From NCBI RefSeq assembly GCF_029852145.1, contig NC_079972.1, positions 10,600,986-10,664,985 on the forward strand: a stretch of DNA of 64,000 nucleotides, given 5' to 3'. The DNA comes from Microplitis mediator. Its lineage: Eukaryota > Arthropoda > Insecta > Hymenoptera > Braconidae. Shown here piece after piece: positions 13,718 to 25,601 of this stretch. Both the position numbers and the translations under genes were made by a program. The notes beneath the pieces were generated by a model. The model was not told where the DNA came from, did not search any database, and saw nothing but the letters and a program-made list of their open reading frames with translations. The stretch's first letter is position 1, and every line of letters begins with the position of its first letter.

Positions 13718-13924
13718 ATGGATGAAGTTAAAAAAATCGACACAATAAACGAATTACGGTTGTGGGCAATCAAAACAAATACTCCAGATTGTCATCTGGA
13801 CGAATTATTAAAAATTTTACGAGGAGTTATCCCAGATTTGCCAATGTGTGCAAAAACATTTCTAAATAAATGCAGTGTATCATTTGAAAAAAATAAATAT
13901 CATTTTTATTGTTTTATGTTATGA
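13718..13924 (+). pseudogene. Transposon-borne ORF fragment, 68 codons
   Basis: ATG-initiated ORF with INELRLWAIKTNT, LDELLKILRG and LPMCAKTFL. I recall a similar pattern (LRxWA, LLxIL, LPxxxxTLL) at the N-terminus of large insect transposon-encoded proteins, but I cannot name the family. It lies inside the 903-bp inverted-repeat element at 13396-14298, ends after an AT-rich stretch and has no catalytic core. It is most likely a leftover of the parent element's gene, though an exon with a lost downstream part is possible. Confidence 0.45.
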
Positions 13925-13992
13925 ATGTTTCTCGTTTTATATTTAAAAATATAATATAATAAATTAATAAATAAATTTTATAACTTTTCCGT

Positions 13993-13995
<3 letters not shown>

Positions 13996-14075
<80 letters not shown>

Positions 14076-14100
14076 GTTGTTGTTGTTGTTGTTATTATTA
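13996..14100. repeat. (ATT)n microsatellite with GTT block
   Basis: About 25 ATT units followed by GTT units, inside the inner element. Likely length-variable. Confidence 0.95.
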
Positions 14101-16504
14101 TAATTTTTAATTGTAATAAAATCAATATTTAAACTCAATAACCTCAAGATCAACAAGAGTCGCCATGTTTTATTTGCTATCTAGTAAAACTGGCCAGTTA
14201 CTAGACAGTTACTGGATATTATACTAGCCAGTTCCTAGCTTAAGTCTAGTTAAACTAGCCAGTTACTGGCCAGATACTTGATAACGTTTCTACTAGGGCG
14301 ATTCGAATGATATTCGCACACCCCTAAAAAATTGGTATTTCATGGGTTATGATTATAATTTAATAACAACATTAATTAATTTATTTCGATATCTGTAATC
14401 AAAATTTTTATAACCTTGATATGAAATAATATATGAACAGATATAAATATATAGTGTTAAAGATAGAAGTATGAAATTGAAAAAAATGTTCAAAACGTTC
14501 AATTTACGTCTAATATTTCGACTCGGAATCACTTAAAATTAAAAAATCCCCAATTTCATGTCCAACTGGCCTATAATTACCATCCCTATTAATTTCCCCA
14601 TTAACTAAAATGTATAAATATTATTAAATTGTCAAAATTACAAACTATTTCGTTATCTGACCTTAATAAAAATAAAAAAACCACCTGCCCACTCTATAAG
14701 TAGATTAAAAAAAAAAATAAAATGTCAAAGCAGAATTATCTCTTCGATCTGTAACGACACTAAGCATTATATTCCATAACTTCATACATATCTAAAATCT
14801 ATTTAACAATATAACTTTCTGGTAATGTCCCTCTATACAAGAGAATATAGATACTGGTGAGATCAAAGAAATAAATATAAATTTTCCGAATTTCTGACCA
14901 CAGGCATCACACATCTGCCCGAATGTTGACACAAAGTAAAGTGTCCCCAGTTATCACTTTGTGGGATCTCTCGAAGAAGACATAACATGTATAACGTACA
15001 ATATATTGTTGTAGGCTCAATATGTGTAGCATCTGTACGCGACATACCGCGACGATGTACTCAAGATATCCGTTATGACAATGAGGATAACGATGTGAGT
15101 AAAAAATGAAAGAAATAATAAAAGAGGATACTTTATATTGAACTGCAACAATGAAATATACTTTCATTACTTTGTAGTTGAGGTATGTTCGGCACACCAC
15201 AATATAATATAAGAACAAGCAGCTGCAAGTCAATCACTCAATATATATACAAAATTTGTAATTACGTTTCCTATATAATTTGTAACGCGTCTGTTATATA
15301 TTACGTACAATTGTAGATTACAAAGTAACGACAAACCGAAGAGTGGGTGGCAGTCGCAGGGGTGGATCGAAATATAACAAAAAAAAACCGCAATAAAATA
15401 TGACGGACACGCGTCGAACGTTGAATTCAGGGAGCACGCGACTAATATTACAAGCAGACTCAGACTCAGACGATTGAATTATTTTATTCTTATTATTTAA
15501 ATTTATTTCATCATTTTTACTGCTGAGGTTACTAGTCTGCAGACAGTAAGATGATTCGAAAATACGTTTTTTTTTTAATACTTTTTACTATATTTATTGC
15601 AGTATGTGCTGGTGTGCAGTGGGTTTTAATATTGGAAAGACATGTACTGCACGCTAGAGAATAAAATAGGGAAGAAAAATTGATTTAAGCGTCTGGCAAG
15701 TGAATATATTATAGTTTAGATAAGGAAAAAATTTAATGATTGAATCGATTATACTATAAATATAAGATTAAAGATATATTTATATATTTATAGAAAGGTA
15801 TTTATAGATCTGGGTAGATAAACTTGGAATATTTATACAAAAGTTATGACTTCATAAGGTGTTTTGATATACATTTTTCTTATTTGGTGGTTATCTATGA
15901 TATAATGCTTAATATATTTATTATTTTGTCGGATTTTGAATTTATAAATATATTAAACAAGATATATTTACGACTAATTGTTTTTTTTAGGGGAAGACCG
16001 GGCATAATGAGGACGCTAAGAAAAATGGATTTTTTTTACCCTCAATACGATAAATCTTTTATTTTTCGGTTATTTTGGAGAGGAATAATGAAAATTTTCA
16101 ATTTTCATTAGTTTCTCTATCTATGGGGCAAAATGGGATGGTCTCACAGAATTTTTTTTTTAATTATTTGAAGTAATTGGACACTTATAATTAGTAAGTG
16201 GCGTGTAAACTTGATTTGTAATGCAAAAAAAAATTTGAAAAAATCGTATCCGCTTATCTCAAATTGATTAAACATTAGAATACAATCAATTAAATTTGAT
16301 ACAGAAATTTAATAGATTAAAATTTGCAACGATCTAAGATATCTGCGCCAAAAGTTAACATTCCTGCCCTGTTTAGAGAAAAGAGTCGTTCTTTTCTTTT
16401 ATGAGAAAACAAATGATAGAAGTTAGCGCATGCGCCATTCTTTCCTCAAACAGATGCAAAAATTTAAACTTTCGGGTACAAATCTGGTAAAAAATCGTAT
16501 ACAC

Positions 16505-16925
16505 CCCGAGTCAAAACACAAAGTCTACTTTAGTACTCAAAATCCTCGATGAGAACTATGAGGTCTAAATGCGAATAATTTATCGATTTTAAATCATAAC
16601 TAAGACCTCAAATCCTCAACAAATGAAAAGTTATAATTCGGGCTTTAAAAAATTTTAGATAGAAAAAGGGAGGGTAGAGAATACGTCGAATGAGACTTTC
16701 GAGGAGAAAATTATTCCTGTATGTTTTGAGTATTTGGAGGCTCTAATCCAGATCATGCTATTCCAGTTTAGTCCTCAAAGTGGTAAAATTGGTCACAACT
16801 ACTACTTTGAGGACTAATTTAGGATAACTTTCTATACTGTTGTCAGTCTCCAAATTTTAAATTGATCCTCAAAAACCTCATTGAGAACTTTGAGACTCAA
16901 ATCCGAATTTGTTTTTTGACTCGGG
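16505..16925 (-). mobile_element. MITE family A, copy 3 (inverted)
   Basis: Complement of 432-904 and 3795-4269, with ends CCCGAGTCAAAACAC and TTTTTTGACTCGGG. The extra CCCGAG is paired at both ends only in this copy, suggesting the true terminus is longer than in copies 1 and 2. Confidence 0.8.
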
Positions 16926-17288
16926 ACATCACGGATAAAAGCAGGACGTCCCAATCCGCGGGTTTGCCATCCTCGCCTTCGGTCGGGTAGGTAATTACAC
17001 ACGCGGTTCGTAATGTCCTACTTTTTTCCCTGGGTGTGTAATATACTATTTTTTTCAAAAATTCTAAGATTCACTCATAATAGGCCTCTTTTCTGGTATC
17101 TAGAAATTTTGACCATTAGAGCAAAGAGATTCTGATTAATAAGATTAAGTACACTTGTTAAGTCTATTTTGAGCTTAATGTCAAAAAAGAAAATTTCGAT
17201 TGCGTTGAGTATTTCAGTAGTTTTGAAATACAACCCAACTAAAAATGATTCACAACTGACATAATTGCTTTTGCGAAATGTAATAATA

Positions 17289-17509
17289 CACGCAGAGAAA
17301 TTTCTAGTAAAAATTACCCAAAAAGTATGATACTGTGAAGACAGGTGGTAAATATATAAATTATTCCAATGCACATTGTTAAATATACTACTCGATGCAT
17401 GTAAATGAAGTGCAATTTCTACTAACAACCGTAAAAATTTAGTTACTGACTAGATTTCCTTACAGTACCAAACTTTATGGGTAAATTTTACTCAAAAATT
17501 ATCTGCGTG
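17289..17509. mobile_element. 221-bp MITE, TA-flanked
   Basis: CACGCAGAGAAATTTCTAGT at left pairs imperfectly with the complement of the right end (CACGCAGATAATTTTTGAGT). TA on both sides. The 117-codon minus-strand frame covering it is chance. Confidence 0.7.
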
Positions 17510-17519
17510 TATTATAATA

Positions 17520-20500
17520 AAAAATTTTTTTACAAAATCTTCACTGTTTCATAATTATTAATAAATTTAATTAACATCTTAGTCTCACTTTCTGGCAAGT
17601 AAAGATATTCCTACTCGAAAATGGATGAACAAAAAAATCTACATAAATCACAACTGAGTAAATTAATGTGTCAAATAAAAAAAAAAAACTTTAAACTAAA
17701 TATCTTAATTAAAATTAAAATATAGCGGAGTATATTTATTTAGCAAAAACCGAAAGTTATTTATTAACTTGCAAGTTGGATTCCTTACAAATAAAAAGAC
17801 AAATGTATGTTTTGTGCGCAGGGGAGTGTAAAAAAAAGCTTGAAAAGAGTATAAAATAAATGTAACAAAGTAGAATAGAGACATCTAAAGTGAATATTGA
17901 GTGTGTAAATTGTAAAATGTCTGTATTTTCTCGCTGACTCGGTAGTACGTCTTTGATGTGTTTCTACAAACTCATAGTGACCTTTCTACTAGCATCGGGC
18001 GTTTGCCCGCCGCAAATCTCAACACCCTACGGTGTAAATCACTCAGCTCTCCGGTCGGCGTAAAACAAACCGCTGAAAATAGACAATCATGGTTGGGCTG
18101 GTACGGACATTGCGAACCGGAGAAAGAGGGTAATACAAAACGGCCATGCATACATAAAAGATGCTATACCCTATAATACATATAGGCTAAATTCTTCATT
18201 GCATTCTCTCGGTTCCATTCGCACATAACACGTACGTGATAGCATTAAATACAACCAAGAGGCGGGACCCACTCTAAAGTAAATATTCTAAACAAAGGAG
18301 CTTTTTAAAATTACTCACAACAATCGTCAAGTACTTTTCCTCCCCGTTATAATAAAAAAAAAAACGTTTAAAAGCTCCGACCTCCTCCTGTACACTTTAT
18401 TGTTTCTATTTTTTTTCCGTCACTGGATTCACCCCAACTGTCTGTGTTATATACACCAGGACACATTACTGTTGCTACAAATACACTAGCATGTGCAGTA
18501 GTATAGAATCAAATCGTATAGACTATACTATTATAAGGGACAGTGACAGAGACGACGTGCGTTTTCGATAGACTTTTATTCTTTACAGACTTTTTATAGA
18601 GTGAAATATTTTTTTATCTTCATTTCATTCTCTTGGGGTTTGTTATAAAATAATAGTTAAAATTAAACGGTATTGTGTCAGTTCGGAATCGTAATTTAAT
18701 AATTTTTTGTCATTCATTTATTTATTAACTTGTGTTTGTATAATAAATTATTTTTAAATATATTTAATTGGCAATTAAATTTATTTATTTATACGGACAC
18801 ATAGATTTAACAATCGTTGAATCAATCATACTTGTGTCTGTGTGTATGTGTGAGAGGGGGAGTGAGTAAATGTGTGGGTATATGCGTTGGTACATTGTCG
18901 CATCGGTCTGCCGATCCTTTATCAATTTACTCATCGTTTCATACGCGAGAATGAACGCGAGTAAACATTGTTAGTAACTCTCTACTCTACTCGTCTTCTA
19001 TCCTCTATAGTACGGGTACAGGATAAATAACCATCACGTGCTGATCGTCAATGAACATTTTAAAGTGACCGAAGAGCTGATACGACGTTAAAATAATTTA
19101 TCTGAGTGACATTATTTCCATCTCTTTCCACAAAAAAAAAAAAAAAAAAAAAACTCATAATTATTTACACTGACGTGAATATTTACACTCTTTTATAAAA
19201 ATTATTAATCCTGTCAATCAGCAAGTTTTATTTATTTTTTTTTTTTTTGTAAATTACACTGCACGCAATCTATTTAACTGGAAAGTTGTATAACAGGCCG
19301 GATTACCTGAAAAATAACGGATAAATAATTTATTACCGAATGGATCCAACCGACAGCCAGCGAATGAAGCGAGCAAGAGACCATAGGATTCGGGAATTTA
19401 TATATTTTTAAAAAAGTACGCAAACATGAATTCTCAAGAGCATAAAAGAAGCATTAAAAAAATACACACATATATAAAATGAGTGTATATAGAGTAGAGT
19501 AGAGGAGAAAACGATGCGCTGCTATAAAAGCGCAGGAAATGGAAATAGCGATGCGGTTAAGTCTTGAACGGACTTGTATATATATTTCTCTCTACCCCGC
19601 AGAGAAAACACGTAACGGCTACTAACTTGTACTGTTCGCGTGACGACTACTCGCAGTGGCGTGAGGATCGTTCGGTGGGCCATTGCCGCCTCTTTTTACT
19701 ATACATACACATACATATATATATATATATATACATATATAAACACACTACGACTATAATGGATATGCCTTTGTTAACAAACACATACACACGTACTTTG
19801 AGTCATCTCTTGCACACAAGTTGATACTTGATGCATATACACAACACAAGTTAAATTGGTTGGCTTGTGTAGAAACAAGCGAAGGGTATAGAGGCTGACG
19901 AGGGTGTACGAAGGAATTAAGGGGGTTGAAAAGCAAGTCGCTGGCTCTCTGCAAACATGGCAGCCGTCACGCGAGTCCCTGCTACCACGATATCGCAGCG
20001 TAACTTGTATTCGACCACTGCATCATTACATGCCCTCTACTCTACCCATACAACACTTTGTTAGTTAGTTACTTCAGCCTATGTCCCGGCATACACCGGC
20101 TTTAAACACTTATCTACAATGTTGAAAGCTTATAATAATATTTATAAAAGTTTAGTGCCCATAAATTTGTCGTTATCGGAGACAAACCCGGGAAGATGAT
20201 AATCAGATCGATCGCGGGGTTATTTACGAGGAAGACGGCACCAGTTGGATGCTGATTTACCATTTTTTTTTTCTTCATTTATTTATCTGGGTTAAATATA
20301 TACGTATTTTAGCGATTAGAGTGAGTAGAAAGGTAAAGTAGTTGGTTGACGGAAGAGTGTATGGACTGAGCAGGGAGAGTTGATCCACCTGCTAACTAAA
20401 ATCTTAAATTCACACAGACGATCGATCAAGCTTACTGACAACAGCAAACACCCTCCATCAAGCTACGTGTATCACGCGTACCTACTTTTTCTTAACTTGC

Positions 20501-22735
20501 TTTTATACTTTTACTTTTTATTATACTTATTTTTATTTTTACTCTTATTCTTATTTTACTCATGTTCATCCTCTTATTTTCTTACTTCCTCTTCCTGTTT
20601 CTGAGTTTTCAAACTTTCAAGAGCTCTTGAGGGTGAGTTCTAAATGATCTTACTGTAGATACATATATATATTTCTCAACTATAGTTGGCTCAACAGCAA
20701 AGCGAGAGAGCAGAGAAACTGATAATATTATATAGATGTGTAATAGCCTGTATTCATTAATACATTTCACATGGAATAATCAGACGTAATTATTTGAATG
20801 AGGGAGACGCCCTTTCTCAATACCTTTCTATTATATGTAGTTTATAAATGTATAGGTATAGATATATAAGAGAAATAGTCGCGTGACGGAAACGAACGTC
20901 CTGAAATTCCAAATTAACGCAGAGCTCGTCGAGCAATAGGATACCGTGGCCTTTAACGTTAGGTTGCCATTCTACTACCACCATTACTACCCTGTAGTAA
21001 CCCAGGAAAACGGGCGAGTTTGATCCAACGAACTGGAAAATCATCCGCGACGGGTGATTCGTCTGCACTACCCTCTCGTATATACTCAGTTACTACTGCT
21101 GCTGCTGCTGCTGCTCTACCCGGTCGTCTACCTTTTGCCATTAACACTGTACACCATCACACAGAATCGAAACCCATACCCATTTAATCGTTATAAATTT
21201 ACTCTCTCTCTTTCTCTCTCACTCCCTCTTACTTACAACATTTATCGAACCCTCTGTCTTGACCCCCTTCTCTATAATCGAATGCCATCTCACGACTCGT
21301 ACTCCTTCGGAAAAGTTAACCTCACCCTTATCGTCATACCAACTGATGTGTATTAACTAAAATGTTAAAACTACCCCAGCATATTTTACGAGTTTATAAA
21401 AAACTGTTAGTCAAAAAACCCGGGTAAAAAAATAGCTTCAGGCTGGGATCTATATAATGCCCTCAACTTCTACTCAATTCTGCAGTATATATAGTAGGCA
21501 AAAAAAAGAGTGTAAAAAAATAAAAAACAAATACCGTAAAACGCATTTGATTCATTTTACCGTAGAAGAAGAATTAACGCAGTGGACGTTAATGTGAACA
21601 CCCCGATCGTATATATCGTCGATCACTTTTATTTGCGTTTCTATCCCTCTGGTACTCTGATGGAGCTCTGCTCTATACCCTTTACTCTACTCCACAGCAC
21701 TGTAGTAATATATATGCATCGTACCGTGTGACTCGCGTTTTTCGTTCTCTCAATTCCGACTACCGGAAAAATCGTTCAGCATGACGTAAAATATACACCT
21801 ATATACATTATTAACTTTTCATGACCCTTTTATGTGGACGTATTTATATATATATTTATAAATTACTCTTTTTTTACTCACTACGTACGACAACTGTACG
21901 GGCAACTCTTAAAGGGACATAACAATGTTATCAGCGGTATGTTGACTGTCTTGTGTCGCCAGATCTTGAGCTTTAAACAGCAGCGTAATTTATAAAAACG
22001 CCTGCTTCCTGTCTTGTCCAACCGCCTTTATCCGCTTAAACTTTCCTTCACTCTCGTATTCATATTACCCACATACATTTTTATAAACTTTTAGCTAGAT
22101 ATTTTATTTCGGATTTCTTTAGCAGACTTTAAGCCGATCACGACAGGGCTTCTTCGTTTCCCTCTTGACGAAGACGACGACACACCACGCGTGTCTACTC
22201 CTCATTCCCTCTTTATGTCAGCGCGAGGTCGCGTCGACGTCGTATCATCCGGCGCGAATATAAGTCTCGCTCGTGTGAACAACGAAATCTTAACGCCATT
22301 CCACCTTTGTGACCCCGCTCTACATACACACACCCTTACATAGAGCAATCCGACCGAACCCAATCCAATCCAGCGCGGATAAATATATACATTTGATACA
22401 TTACTTTAGTGCTTACTACAAGGAAAGCACAGACTTTTGCTTCTTACCCCTCGATCTTATACATGATCGATTAAACGTCTCATGAGCACCAATACTCCTT
22501 TAAAGTTTATAATCCGAGCGTAGCTCCAAGTGGCACGCGCCACCAACCTCGATAGAGTAAGCTAAGTATCTTGGTACGAAGCTAATCAAAACCGATTGAG
22601 ATCCGATGCCTATATAAGTAAGTCATCATATTTGTTACAGTACATATTTAATATTTAAATTAGACATGAGCTCTAATAAATTTCATTTTACAAAGAAAAA
22701 TTTGGTAAAAATTCAAAATAATTCTGAAAAATTTA
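17520..22735. other. Gene-free, lower-repeat stretch
   Basis: No coding gene recognised and few inverted-repeat elements. It contains moderately GC-rich patches (about 17,950-18,130, 19,560-19,700 and 22,130-22,380) and a (CTG)6 run at 21097-21115. Compared with the surrounding MITE-filled DNA it is a plausible place for regulatory sequence or noncoding transcripts; nothing specific identifies either. Confidence 0.4.
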
Positions 22736-22739
22736 TACA

Positions 22740-23195
22740 TATAGTGGGGGGAAGGGCGCCAAAAATTTTATAAAAATTTTTTTTTTTAATTTTTTGAACT
22801 TTCCAAAATCACTTTTGTAAATATAATTGAGGATTACTTTGAATTTTTTTGTTACTTTTTCAAAAATCGAGTGTCAGTCGAAAATGTTACGACTTTCGGT
22901 TCATGATAAAAACTATTAAAATTTTTTTTTTCTTCCTTTGCGTTCAATAATTATGTAAAATGTAATTTTCCTTTATGTAAATTACTTACAAAAAAATTTG
23001 ATTTAATCAAATTCATTGAATATCCAGAAATTTTGGTTTTTTTTGACAAAACTATGAAATTTTTTTTTTTACGGCAACTGAAAATTTTTCAATTTACTTT
23101 GAATATAAGAAAAAAAGATTTAAACTATTTGAGTCCCCGAAAAATTAGTATTTCCTTAAATACCTAGTTTTCTCCCCTTTCCTCCCTTATATATA
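22740..23195. repeat. N-like element
   Basis: Left TAGTGGGGGGAAGGGCGCC and right CTCCCCTTTCCTCCC mark an AT-rich block of the GGGG/CCCC-ended class. Confidence 0.4.
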
Positions 23196-23665
23196 TACTT
23201 ATGTTATTTTTACACTCTAATTACTGTAAAGTTAAGAATGTCATTTTACAATTAATTTTTAATAAGCTGAGGTACCGGATATTTTTTTTTGTATTTTGAA
23301 TGACAATTTTCTATTTTTAAACGATTGAAAATGCCGGTTATTTTTTTTACAGAAAATTACAATAAAATAATTAAATGAGAATGCAAAGGAATTAATCTTG
23401 GATAATTTTCAAATTTAAAATTAAAAAAAATCAAATTAGTTTCAGAAATAAAATCTGTATTTTTAAATTAACCCATGTTATAATGAGACGGGAACACGGC
23501 GCTCATATTAATTTTATAAATATCTCTAGTAAATATAACATGGAACAATAATGTAAATTTGAAAAAATTTATTTATACTTTACACACGATTACATTTGTC
23601 AGCGTTATACTTTTTTTACCGCGTAACCATAACAAAGTACTCATGTGAAAGTAACACAATTTTTT
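23190..23665 (+). repeat. Dispersed 0.5-kb repeat, copy 1 (empty site)
   Basis: Closely matches 37155-37700 in the same orientation, with shared blocks TTTTAAACGATTGAAAATG, TTAAATTAACCCATGTT, ATATCTCTAGTAAATATAAC and CGATTACATTTGTCAGCGTT. This copy lacks the 127-bp insertion present in the other. Confidence 0.8.
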
Positions 23666-24774
23666 AGTAAATATACGCAAAATAAACCATGCAATTTTGA
23701 AAACTTTTTTTCCGTGTATTTATAATTCATTTATTTCAACATTTCGGGAGAATTTGAATAGAATTTTTTTCCCGCCCATTATTTAAAAAGTTACGGGCTT
23801 AGAAATTTATGACACATAAGACATAGTGTGAAAATATGTAGAGTATATGAAATAAAAAAATAAGTAATATAAGATAGATATGTGAATAAGACGGTGGACA
23901 GAACGCGAGCAAGTTATGCGGGTAAAAGAGCACAAAGTCACTTGGCATTCTCTTTGCCGTGTAGTTTAAGTTCAACGAACTCCATCAACCGACAGAGATG
24001 AGAGAATCTTACTTTAACTTGTTGGACATTCGCAAACTCGCCCAGCTGGCTTTTCTCTCTCCCTCTCACTCTCGCGATATCTTTTATCTTATTTATTATA
24101 CACTGACTACATTAGATTTTAACTTCCGGTTTTTCATTCCACCAAACTCACTGGCACTAACCCCCTCACACTGTACTTGATATCTAGATATATGTATATA
24201 TATCATACGACTCCGACACTTGATCGTATTTTGTACATAATCCAGGAAAATAAACACATCACCTATTTATTTAAATTCATACTCACACCTACTGTTTTTT
24301 TTTTTTTTTACATATTATATTTATACTACTTAAACAGTGTTCAGTTTAAAAATACATCAAGCCAAGTAAAGATAAAATAACGAACTAACTAGAAAAGTAA
24401 TAAAAAATAATGGATGGTTTAATTATTAAGTTGTCGAGATTAATTAAAAATTTAATTATATACCAAGCAGACGAATTCTTATTTTTGTTCAATTATTTTT
24501 AATTTATTGGCTAAAATAAAAATCAATCTCAGGAAGTAATAATTTAAATCTGACGAAATCTGATTCAGATCTACATTGATCAATAGATCTATTTAGATCT
24601 TAAATTTTTTTCAGTATTGTTGTAATAAGATCCAGAAATATCTTTGAAATTGAAATTGAAATTTGTAGTTTTTTAATTTTGTTATACAATAAAAAGGATC
24701 AATTTCTTTGCTTTGATCTCCGTAGATCATAGATTTACATATATCTAAATAATAAAGGAAATTAGATTCACTTA

Positions 24775-25548
24775 TAAAAGGGGGTGGGAGTGGATGCCCG
24801 GGTCAAAAATAAAACTTGATTCAGGCTCGCTTCGCCTTATTTTCTTTTGAAGTTATCGATTTGCCGACGATTTTTTGATAAGATCTCGACTTTTTCGACT
24901 TAAATTTAATTTTTTTCAACTTTTTGAACTTTTTTCATCTTAGTTTCAACTTATTCGTCTTTACTTTGAGCACGATAGTCATTCACATTACTTTTGACTT
25001 GCTAAACCAAGTCGAAAAAAAGTCATTTATTCGCCTTACTTTCGCCTTAATATATAAAAATTATTTCACCTTAGTTCTGACTTTTTCGACTTATAATTTA
25101 AGTCGAATAAGTTTACATCAATTCAGTTTCGACTTGATTTAGACTTTTTCGCCTTAAATCGTGACTAAGTAAGCCAGTTGTCTAAACCAAGGCGAAAACT
25201 CAATGTATTTCATACCTCCGTAAAAAAAGTCGAGTTTGTCTTGTAAAAAACGGCTCCAAATTTCGACTTGGTAAACCAAGTCTAAATCAAGTTTTATTTT
25301 TGACCCGGGTGGGCATGACGGACCACTCGAAAAAATTTTTTGTACTTGGATTAGATATTGTGCTCTTATTTTTTCACTTTTTGTTGGGTGCGGTCCGTTT
25401 TGCCCACCTGGAAAAAAATTTTTTCTATGGCAACTGAAAATTTGGATTAATTACTTCAAATCGGAGTAAAAAAAAATATTTACCTGTATTCAAATGCACA
25501 AAAATCCTTTCTTTTCTTAATGGTCCCGTTTTGCCCGCCCTTCCCCAA
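24775..25548. mobile_element. N-like element interrupted by a CCCGGGTC element
   Basis: Outer ends GGGGGTGGGAGTGGATGCCC and GCCCGCCCTTCCCC. Inside, at 24797-25309, sits a second element. Confidence 0.55.
24797..25309. mobile_element. Element O, TCGACTT-iterated, 25-bp perfect ends
   Basis: CCCGGGTCAAAAATAAAACT (25 bp in all) is exactly inverted at the right end. The interior is largely TTCGACTT / TTCGCCTTA / AAGTCGAA in both orientations. No ORF; no clear target duplication. Confidence 0.75.
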
Positions 25549-25601
25549 TATCTAATCAATTTTTAACCAGAAATTTTTTTTTCAATGATGGTTAAGTTAA
25601 A

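Larger units (their letters stand above)
13396..14298. mobile_element. Inner element with exact 7-bp target duplication
   Basis: CCCTAGTAGAAATGTT pairs with AACGTTTCTACTAGGG. CGATTCG stands directly on both sides (13389-13395 and 14299-14305). Both ends carry iterated CTGGCCAGTTACTGG-type motifs. It holds the 68-codon ORF and a long ATT tract. Superfamily not assigned. Confidence 0.8.
12769..14326. mobile_element. hAT-like MITE (ATTCGA-iterated), middle layer
   Basis: Ends TAGGGGTGTGCGAATATTCG and the complement at right (ATATTCGCACACCCCTA). The 8-bp flanks AATAATTG and AAAAATTG match 7 of 8, as expected of a hAT target duplication. Its own sequence is rich in ATTCGAA and is split by a second element at 13396-14298. 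Confidence 0.75.
12709..14526. mobile_element. Outer shell of a three-layer nested insertion
   Basis: AAGTCGAAATATTAGACGTA at the left is inverted at the right (TACGTCTAATATTTCGACT), about 28 bp in all. These ends enclose the hAT-like element at 12769-14326. No ORF of its own is seen. Confidence 0.6.

Noticed and set aside
13914..14156. Poly-Asn minus-strand frame
   Set aside because: Translation of the ATT/GTT microsatellite.
14907..15233. Minus-strand frame of 108 codons
   Set aside because: No domain, low-complexity hydrophobic composition and no splice or promoter context.
17075..17428. Minus-strand frame of 117 codons
   Set aside because: Overlaps the 17289-17509 MITE, has no recognisable domain and is rich in Phe/Ile/Leu as expected from AT-rich DNA.
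17950..18130. Structured GC-rich patch considered as a tRNA or small RNA gene
   Set aside because: I could not fold a cloverleaf or find A/B-box spacing; no tRNA is supported anywhere in the window.
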